Part shown: positions 55,201-64,000 of the stretch, piece after piece | Layout of the letters: every line of letters starts with the position of its first letter | How positions within the stretch are numbered: position 1 is the stretch's first letter | DNA from: Struthio camelus | Lineage: Eukaryota > Chordata > Aves > Struthioniformes > Struthionidae | Direction: 5' to 3' | Length of the DNA stretch: 64,000 nt | NCBI RefSeq assembly: GCF_040807025.1 | Contig: NC_090942.1 | Span: forward strand, 78,411,987 to 78,475,986 | Notes under the pieces: model-generated | Told to the model about the DNA's origin: nothing | The model's input: the letters and a program-made list of their open reading frames with translations, nothing else | Databases searched by the model: none | Program-made: the position numbers and the translations under genes

Positions 55201-57960
55201 TAGATAGGTGGATCAATGTGGCATTCATGTTTAATGACAGGAAAACACCAGAGTGTCTCTGCAAAGGAAGGAGATAAATATGACCAACTTCCACCACAAC
55301 AAAAAAAACTGAATACATGTTAAGTGTGACCTTGTGCGTGTGACTTCAGTTTTTTTCAAGCTGGCCAAAGCCTAAAACCTCTGCCTCAGGCTCTTTGGAA
55401 AGTGGTGGTGAGCAAAGCTTCGTGCCATGAGCTGCAGAGGGTGGCCAGCTGCAAGGGCATTTATCTTTGGCATTTGTACGGTCATGCTTCTTTATGCATA
55501 AAAAGAAAGAGCCACTATATCTGGAGATGGTCATAAATGTGCCTCTTTCTAATGGAGATCAGCTTGTAATTTTACTGGAAAATTCTTTCTGACCAGAAAA
55601 TGAGTGCTTTACCAGAGGATTCACGGGTGAGTGGATGTGGTGGAGCAAAAAGATGCTATCAAACTAATACTTCAAAAAAGTAGGAAACCTGAACCCCAAA
55701 TGCACCTTTTATGGTCATAGCTGATAGTGAGGAATAGTTTGGTTTTGTAATGGGGTGGGGGAAAGGAGGATATTCCTGGCTGGGTATCAAATGGGTTGTT
55801 TGCATTCTTCTTCTTCTTCTTCTTTTTTAAAGTATGCAACATATCTTTTGCGTTCCTATTGCAAAATGCTTTCTAGATCAGTTGATGCTACAGATATAAA
55901 AAACATCAAAGCCATAAACTGGTTTAATTGAGCATAACAAATTCGACTGTTATATCACAAATAAAGTACTTAAATCATTGGAAAAGGAATAGCAGTATTT
56001 ATGGGCTGCATCACAGAAATATGATTGTTCTTAAAGGAAGGCCTTTGGGAAAAACTTGCTTTGAAATGCTTTATTTCTCCTTAAAAGTAATACAAAATGT
56101 CTTTATTTCTATCTTTGCACATTTGGGAAGGGCACCGTGGGGGGAGCGCAAGGGTTGCAGACTAATGCTTTGAAGGAGGGAAGCAAGACAGAGGGTTTGG
56201 TTTGCTTGGGGGCTTCTTGTTTCTAGTAGACTTTCACACTTTCCTCATTTGGCCACATAAAAGCCTACTATGCTGGAGGAGAAAGATGTTAGGGGAAAAG
56301 CAGGCAGGGATAACATAGCTTGGTTGTAGCAGTTCATTTTAAAAAAAACCCTGAAGTTTCTGGGAAAGAGCACTGTGTGGTGGAGATGCCCGCTTGCTTG
56401 GCTGCATGTGCAAAGCCCAGGCCCCGTGGTGGCACAGGCAGCACTGAAAAGCTGTTAGGGCACCTGGGGTAGCATGCAGAGCCCTTATTCTCCCCTGTAC
56501 GGGCCCACGATCCCATCGATGTTGCAGCTTGGACACTGCTAGGACACTTCTGCTGGCCCTCCTCTACGCCAGGGAAGGGGGACTGTCTTCTAGGTCAATT
56601 AACGCTAGATAAATCCCAGATGAAGGACTACGATTTGGAGGAGGGACTAGAGCTTGTGCCACACACTAGGCTGCCGAGACCTCCGCAGCATTTTGCCTGC
56701 TAACGTTGCCCTTATTTCTTTATTCCTGCACGGGACCAAGGCATCAGAGCTGATGGTACCAGGCAGATCCATGGGCCCAGCTGCGGCGCCTTCATCTCTG
56801 ATCACCTCTGAGGAACAAGTGACCAGTATCTGGTGAGTAGCGTGCTATCGGCCCACTATTGGTGCTGAAAAAGCCACACGACGGTATTCTGGAAATTACC
56901 ATTTTTACTCACTGCTCCCTTCTGCTTGTTGAAGCCACGTGTCCGAGGCAGTGCTTTGCAAGCGAACGTGTTTTTTAGCAGCAGAGAGTGTGGGCGAATG
57001 GTCAGAAGGAGCTGTCGCGCGTCCTGGGAAGGCTGGTGCTTTTGCTGCCCTAGCGAAGGTGGTCAGCCTGGGCAACCTGCCCGAGCAAATCGAAATAACA
57101 TGGTGGGCCACAGCTTGCTTGTGAGGCTGTGGGACAGCTCGTGCTGGGGAGGGATGGCATCAGATGAAGGAGAGGACACTGAAGTCCAGGGAAGTGGCAG
57201 CCTGGCTTCCCCTTGTTCTTCTGTACTTGTGTTGGGCTACCGTGTGTTGGTTTGGTTCACCTTAGTAAGTGGAGCAGAAAATGTAAGTTCACCCTGTGAA
57301 CCTACCCAAGAGTCAGGTTCCCTGAGAAAGGACATGGGATAGGGCTTGTTAACTTGCTGGAGAAAGGGGGAAAAGCCCCCAGAGAGTGAGTTACCCTTAG
57401 TAAGGCATTACAAAATGTGCTGTTTTGGCAGAGTGCTGCTCCTGTTGGCTTTGCTGAGGCTTTGATTGCTCATTACCATATGCATTTTTCTCTTCTATGA
57501 GTGAGTTCATTCGCCTCTCTTCAGTCCTTATTTTCAGTATCCAAATGGTGAATGTGGAGGACTCCCCAGAGGGGTTAACCACTGCCAAGCTCTGTATCAT
57601 CATTTGTACTTGTTTAGTAATTCCCAAACATGGGTACTTGACACGACAAATCCCATTTTCCTGAGGACCCTAAAGCGCTTCAAAAATGTCAGTTAACTGA
57701 CATGCACGTTTTTTTTTCATAAAGCAGGTAATGCATGTTGTAGCCACATTATTTATTAGCAACCTGCTGAAGACAGAGTATTATTGTGTCTACCTCTCCC
57801 TCTACCTTTTTTTTCAAATTACAGTGGTTTTTGTACTCTACCCAGCTTTTCGTAAGCAGAAATGCTTATAGCAACTAACTTGCACTCATTTAGCTTATTC
57901 CAGGTCTTCTCACTGCTGAAGGGGGCCTGCTTAGAGGACTTTAGGATAGAAGAAATTTTT
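52271..57960. other. Intergenic region after the CpG island
   Basis: AT-rich, with T runs near 52118 and 54533. One exon-like segment lies at 56689-56832: acceptor-like ctccgcag, open frame, then a strong donor ctg/gtgagt. It contains no recognised product. Confidence 0.55.
55808..55826. repeat. CTT triplet repeat
   Basis: About six tandem CTT units followed by a T run. Confidence 0.85.
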
Positions 57961-58044
57961 ATATATATACCCATTTGTGTGTGTGTGTATATATATATGT
58001 ATATATATATATGTATATATATGTGTGTGTGCGTGTATATATCT
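57961..58044. repeat. TA/TG compound microsatellite
   Basis: Alternating TA and TG dinucleotide blocks over about 84 bases. Confidence 0.95.
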
Positions 58045-61000
58045 GTACCCTACAATGACAGAATTGTTCCCTGACTTTGTCTATTTGGCTGTTTTGTGCC
58101 GGATTTTGAGGCGGGAAGGCAGAGGCGTTCCATGAGAAAGACTGTGCCATTGTTCTGTTTTTAATCTGGTATTTTATCAAAGTTTTCCTTTGCCCAATTT
58201 TGTTCCATTTCTTCCAGTGGTATTCCTCTTTACAGTTCTTCACTGCTTGTCTTTAGTGTTGCGTTACCTGCTTTGTAGTTCTTCTCAGACCAAACTTAAC
58301 ACATTTGGCTAGCTTAATTTTTCTTAAAAGTAGTCACTTTTTCTTGAAAAAAATCAAGCACTTTAACTTGTTATTGCCCCTTTCTGAATTTCTCCAAAAC
58401 TTGGTTGCTGTATTTTCATTCATACTTCCAAGAGGTAAGGAGATGCAAAATGTGTATTTTCAGCATAATGAAGGGTAACTGGAAATATTAAATTACATCA
58501 TCTGACAAGAATTGCTCTGAACACCTGATAGAAAGGTCATTGGTGGCTTGTTGCAATCCAGATATGGGGGAGCTGCACATACCGTGTTGAATATTCCTGC
58601 GTCGCACCCACTGGTACCCTTTGAGTGTGGTTGGGTTGTGTAATTGAAGACAAGTAGCTCCTTGTGGTGCACAAACCCACTGGTGATTTGCAGGCTGATG
58701 TGGTGCTAAAGACTTCATGCAGCAGGAAAGAAATTAGAATTCTGCACGTGCCACTGTCACCTGCCAAACGGTTCAGAAGAACGCATAAACCAAAGAGAAA
58801 TTACTAAAGTGTCAACAAGAAAAAAAAAGTATTAGGGGAATGTTTCTTTTTAATGAAAATTTGTGATTGAGTATTTAATTATGAAGTTACTGGTAATTTA
58901 TCTGGAAATGGGATTTCTAGGGTGGATTGCTATAAGACACCTTAAGGGTCTGCAGCGGCTTGACTCTTTTTTCATTTCCCTTCTATTTTTTTGTAAATGC
59001 AGTCGCAGAATAAATCTATTCTCTAGAGAAAAATAACCCTGGGAGTGAGGCAGAAATGTGCCTAGAATCACAATTACTTATTATACCTGAGCTAATCATG
59101 ACACTTCATCAGGTTTCTCATGCAGATGGATATATTCACCAATATCTGTTTCGAACAGACTCCCGCGTTCATTGACTACAGTATTAGCCGAGGTGAAAGT
59201 AAAATGGATCCAAACGTAATCAGAGCCAATTCTCTGTGGATTCTGCCTGTCTGCTCCTTTTTCCTCTGGTGCTCAGCTGGGATAGTGAGAGAAAGATATA
59301 ATGAAAGACTTGCCTCAAAGTCTGTTCAGGTTCAGGGCTTAGGGACTGATCTATGCCCAGTTTCCTTGCTAATTTGCGGTAAATTAGTGAAAAACCCAGG
59401 TACTTCATTTCTCTTGTCTTGTAAAATGGATGTACTAATAGGCCTTCAGAATGGTATTAGCAGTTTGAGTTGCTATTTCTGAGGAGAAACTAGTATAGTA
59501 CTATTTTTCTCAGAGATTTTCAGGTAACATCAGAAACTATTTACATTCAAATTGCATTTGTCTGCTTGCAGGTCTCTACGTTTCCTGTGACTTGGCTAAG
59601 AGTGAATGGTATTGCTGGTATTCAGCAAATGATGATTACTTATTATCACTGCAGCTCTATCAGTAATGATATCTCTCCATCTCTAGGACTCCCTTTTGAG
59701 TATATTTAAGTAGGAACATGTGCTAAAGCATAACTTTGCATACCTCAGGTGCTTCACTCCCATACTTTGGGAACACTTCCAACTTGTTGGCATATACTCA
59801 GTTATAATCCAAGGAAATCACTCCAACAGCAAAAGGCATATTTCCAAGAAGATGTCTTATGTCTTAATGAGGACAATCCTTCGGAGTGCTTTCTGAATCT
59901 GCTGTCTTCTTGAATTGAGTATTTATAAACGTGCTGCAGAAACAATATCTTGGCTTAGCTCTCTATTCTAAGTTCAGTTTTGTGTAGTAATGACTTGGAA
60001 GACGGCATGAAATTCTTTGGATATTGACAAATACCTGTGCAGCCTCAGAAACTAGATTGGGAGCCCCATAGTACCAGCATCAGAAGATGGTTTCGGGATT
60101 TTTTTTTTTCACCTAAATTGTCAGTCTCTCCTTACACTTGTGATGATCAGTAGAAGTTTTAAGAATTTGTGGTCAGTGTGACAGTCCATTGGTGATTTCT
60201 GATGATTATTCAGCTGACCACGTCCTTAATCTAGAGTTTAGGAGGTGAATATGACACTTAACCCAGGCATGCCCTCATGCAGTTTGTATGGGGCCAAAGC
60301 ATTGATTATATACCTATATATGATGATACATACTTCTTTTCCTGCAAAGTTAGTTGAAATTTTGGAATGGGTATGGTGATTATAAAGGTTCAAAGAAAGG
60401 CAGTGATACTCAGCTTGGTAGGAATGTAAGGATCTTTTGTCTTCACTTTTTATAGCTACCTCTACCTTTTCTCTTTTCTGGCCCCCTTCATATTTAGCCT
60501 GTGGTTGGCTGAGGCATATAGGAGTATCGGAACCTGAGTATCGGAAAACTCTGCTGAAGGATGTGGAGCGTTCTTTGATGGAGACATGAAAACATGTTGC
60601 ATTTTTGTATTGCGGGCTTTTTGGAGAACTGTGATTATCTCCCCCCCCCCCCCCCATTGTAAGAGTTTCGCATTTAAATTATACCCCTAACATGGGAAAT
60701 TGCTTCAAAAGAGAACTGGTCAATACTCTTTTGAGAAATAGCAGAATTCATCAGAAAGCGGCAACATATTGGGGAAAGCAACATGTGCACCAAACTGTTC
60801 AAAAATAAAAACTCTCAAAGTTTCAAAGTTAGGAAATGCAGTGATTTAGAATACTTGTCCAACGTAACATGCACTTCTGTGAATATGAACTAGAAGAAGA
60901 CTATCGTGATCACATAAGTGTCTTTTCTGCCTTGCTGTAGGACTTAAGTGAAAGAAGTTATTGTGCGTATAACCCTTGTGCAGTTGTTATGTAGTGAGTG

Positions 61001-62900
61001 GAGGAGATGATTGCCTAGTCATGACAGTTTTTGTGCCCTGCAGGTCTGGATTCTGCCCTTTCCTATGGTATAAAATTTTCACATGGTACTGAACTTTAAT
61101 CTTAAGTTCTCAGGAAGAATGGGATTTTGGAGGGCCTGAATTTGGGTTAAACAGGAATTTGTTTTAACTGGGGGGAAGGGAGGACTAGAAAACGGCAAAA
61201 CACTGAGGAGGTTTGTTTCCATGGTTTTAAGATGAAACTTTTTAGTGTGAAATGGTATTTTTCATTTAAAAATTGGCATACACTAAATCACATTAAAAAA
61301 GGTCTGAAAATAATTATCCTGACAGAAAACGAAAGGTTTCTTTTCTGTCTGAAAGAAATATCTTAGGTTGACCTGAAGTTAATTGTTTTTGTTGAAAAAG
61401 TTTGCAAATCTTTTTCAGATGAACCAAATAGTATGAATCTTATATATGTAACTCCTAGCTCTGACCGCCAAAATAATAATAAACATCTGTTCCCTGCCCA
61501 GGTCTGTGTCTATCTCCTATTTGGTCATGCAAAGCCAGCTTTTTCGGGGGTGATTGCTGATTATGTCCTCACCTGAGGCCCTGGAATCTGGATTTGCAGA
61601 AATACAGAGCCCAGCTAGTGTCAGGCTACTCTGTTCATGCACTGAGTAGAAGCTATTTATTTAAGAGCGACTACAGCGTCATTTGCAATAATGTCATGGA
61701 GAACTCATGTGAAAACTAGATGTTCTCGTGTCAGAACAACCTGTGACCAGCGGGCAGTAAGCAGTGCTGGGGGTCAGTGACGGGGAAGGAAGGCCAGCTG
61801 TCCATTCGGGCAGCCTGTGCGCACAGGTGACTTGTGGAAAAACCACGTGGTCAGGTCTTTAAAGACAATATCTCTGTGTATGTGTGCGGGAGGGATGAAT
61901 TCTGGTTTTACTCGATGCCTTAAATTTTGTGAATCCTAACTTCTAACTACTTGCATTTTTGACTTTTATAATAGTCTTTATAGTGCATTTGCATGCTTTT
62001 TCCTCACTTGTGGAAAAGAAAATGAAAAAACGTCTTCAGTGCCGCATCAGTGCAGTGCTGACGCGGATCAGCAGCAGGACAGCAATCGGCAGGTGCATCC
62101 ACCGCAGAGACCTCCAGGGCAGATGATGCAAATGAGAGCAGCAGTAGGTTGTTACGCTTTATGTGAAGCAAAACTAGTGAGGAATGAGATATTTATGGTC
62201 ATGAGAAAACGGAGCCTGACATGTGTGCTGACGTCTCTGGCTCTGGAAGGAAACGTGGTCCAATGTGGGCAAGGTCTTCTGTTTTCCCTTGTGCTTGACT
62301 CTCCTCTCATGTTCCCTCCTGTTTGCCCCATTTTTGGCCTGTCTGCACCCTCCTGCAAATGTGGTTTTGTGCTTCCCAAGTCCATCTTGATCTCCAGAGC
62401 TCAAACTTCCAGTCCAGGTCTTCTTGCGCAGTAAATCTAGGCTGTCCACTGGGTTGTGGTGCCCGGTGGCGGTGGTGGGGCCGGGCCGATTACTCTCTGC
62501 CAAGAGGCGTAAAGCCCTTCAGAAGCGGGAAGGTGCTCGGCCGCACCAGCCTGGTGGTTCATGCCTTCTCTCTGCAGCCCAGGAGGCTCTGGGAGACTCG
62601 ACAGGGTAGCATCTTTGGTAGTTTTTGAATTTTTAAATCTTAGCAGCTCTACTGATTGCGAGAACAAGATAGGAGAACGAAGATCTCACTACCATGACAT
62701 TCAAACTTCTACTCCGTAACAGAAAGCAGCTGTTTTAAAGATCACCAGAAGAAAAACACATCTCCCGTTCACCAGCCATGTTTTCAGAAGCAAGTAAATT
62801 ATCTTGTCTCAAGTTTTAAAAAACCAAACAAACTCCTTAAGGAAGACACCCAGCATCCATCTAGATGGCTGAAGGGAGGCTTAGCTCTGTAAGCAACTGA
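58045..62900. other. Intergenic region
   Basis: Frames at 59120-59482 (+), 60238-60657 (-) and 62039-62434 (+) are open but resemble no family I know. A GC-richer patch lies at 62.4-62.6 kb. Nothing supported as a gene. Confidence 0.55.
60641..60655. repeat. C15 homopolymer
   Basis: Fifteen consecutive C in intergenic DNA. Confidence 0.95.
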
Positions 62901-64000
62901 AAGCATGGCTCTGTGCAGGAAATAATAAGCAATTTCAATAATAGGTGGTATTATCAGCTCCACCTTTGATAGAGTTGAATGAATTATGCGATATTACAGT
63001 ACAGCACAGTTATTCAGCTGTTGCTGAGGCCTGGGGGGAGACCACTATTATTATGCATTTGAATTATGGGGCATGAAGATTAATGATGTGCAAATTAGCA
63101 GCATTCTGCTACAAGTAATTTTTGCTTTCATTTGCCACTATCGTCACTGAATGGCAACACTCACTTACATTTATAATGCTCGAATGCTTTATTAAATGCC
63201 AGATTAGATACTGACTTATCTAATTTTCCATGCTGAAATGAACCTAATGCAGAGAAAGTTTTTGCTTCTGTGAACCTCTGCTGCCCCTCTATCAACAATT
63301 TGTATCAGATAACATTCGCAATGTGCGGTTTTATTTAAATTACAGGGATTCGTGACTATCCAGTGTTCTTCAGCCTTTCTATTAGAGCCACAGTGTTAAC
63401 TCTGTCTGCAGATTGTTCTGTCTTGCCAGTAATTCTCCCCTTATCATAATCATATAATAATTTTCCATGTTTGCTGTGTTCTTTAGGTCAAATGGTTTTT
63501 TTTCCTGAGGCATAGACAAAGAGAATTATTGCTTGTTCTGCTACCAGGTGTTTTTTACCTTGTAATGCAGCTCCGAAGAGTCAGTGGTTTGCCATCTTCC
63601 CTCTCTGATTACGTTGTTTGTAGCAAACATTTTTTCCTATTAATCTCACTGCTAATCTGTTGTTTTGTTTTGTTTTTAATCCCAGTACAGATGGTGGGTG
63701 TCCATATTTAGTGTCTGAAAATTATTGAGGTTTTGATTCTGCCTTTCCCACGTAAAGAAACATCTTGCTCTCTGAAAAGAATAATTACTTTCACTGGGAC
63801 TACACAGACATAAGCACTAACTCAGCTGAGTTGAGGGTAGCAGAATCTGCTCTTTTTTGCTGCTAGTTTTAAAACAAATAGCATTAGTTAGCTGCTGCTC
63901 ATTCCGCATCTCATAACTTAAAAAAAAATATGTATGGGTTAGATGTTCGAGCTGGTGTGGGCAAGGAGCCCGGCTGAGCTGCTGGAGGAAATCAGCCCTG
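62901..64000. other. AT-rich block with homeobox-type motifs, possible conserved non-coding element
   Basis: 63040-63240 holds many TAAT/ATTA cores (near 63048, 63079 and 63094 among others), TATGCATTTG and GTGCAAAT (octamer-like). This composition is typical of developmental enhancers but not specific to them. No coding sequence is seen to the window end. Confidence 0.3.

Noticed and set aside
57862..58243. Frames rich in Ile, Tyr, Thr and His over 57.96-58.04 kb
   Set aside because: They are translations of the TA/TG microsatellite.
62039..62667. Four overlapping frames on both strands
   Set aside because: A GC-richer patch with no coherent coding signal or splice structure.
42311..64000. 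SHISAL1, expected next gene by human synteny
   Set aside because: The cysteine-rich ectodomain, membrane segment and proline-rich tail were looked for on the minus strand and not seen; the gene may lie beyond the window.
1..64000. CR1 LINEs, SINEs, LTR elements, CRISPR arrays, bacterial or phage genes
   Set aside because: No diagnostic ends, reverse transcriptase segments, direct-repeat arrays or operon-like gene packing were seen. Old, diverged repeats could still be present and would need a repeat-library search.

Overview
This is vertebrate nuclear DNA. Coding sequence occurs as short exons with GT..AG introns and conserved intron phases, and no frame is longer than about 300 codons. The window carries the 3' half of one parvin gene and all of the coding part of a second, tandem and on the + strand: PARVB (beta-parvin, C-terminal calponin-homology domain only) followed by PARVG (gamma-parvin). 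Introns are compact, the order PARVB-PARVG is the tetrapod order, and I could recognise no mammalian-type SINE or LINE. This points to a sauropsid, most likely a bird. The species is inferred, not shown.

Layout. 1-14.95 kb: PARVB, starting inside an intron. Six exons are present, ending at a TGA at 14873-14875 with an AATAAA 54 bases later. 14.95-25.07 kb: the interval between the two genes. It holds no convincing complete gene, but it has several exon-like segments: 15569-15623, a possible alternative terminal exon at 18303-18388 with its own AATAAA, and GTAAGT donors at 20.6-21.0 kb that may mark PARVG 5' exons. 25.07-42.3 kb: PARVG, 12 coding exons giving a 321-residue protein (966 nt with stop), then a 3' UTR of about 0.9 kb. 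42.3-64 kb: intergenic. It contains a CpG island at about 51.2-52.3 kb, an octamer/SOX-type motif cluster just upstream of it, a TA/TG microsatellite near 58 kb and an AT-rich homeobox-motif-rich block near 63 kb. I found no coding exon there that I can name. SHISAL1, the expected next gene by human synteny, was looked for and not found.

How the genes work together. Parvins are the actin-binding subunits of the ILK-PINCH-parvin complex at integrin adhesions. PARVB is broadly expressed and PARVG is mainly haematopoietic (family knowledge). Their last six coding exons match one for one in order, phase and nearly in length (20/23, 62/59 or 62, 69/69, 102/102, 73/73, 77/80 nt), a clear trace of gene duplication that includes a microexon.

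I see no operon, phage, CRISPR, mobile-element or other novel multi-gene system. The points most worth a second look are the possible alternative PARVB ends, the NAGNAG acceptor in PARVG, a possible in-frame alternative PARVG start exon, the orphan CpG island with its motif cluster, and hairpin and tandem-duplication structure in PARVG introns. No database search or alignment was run; homology calls rest on recognising the parvin protein sequences.
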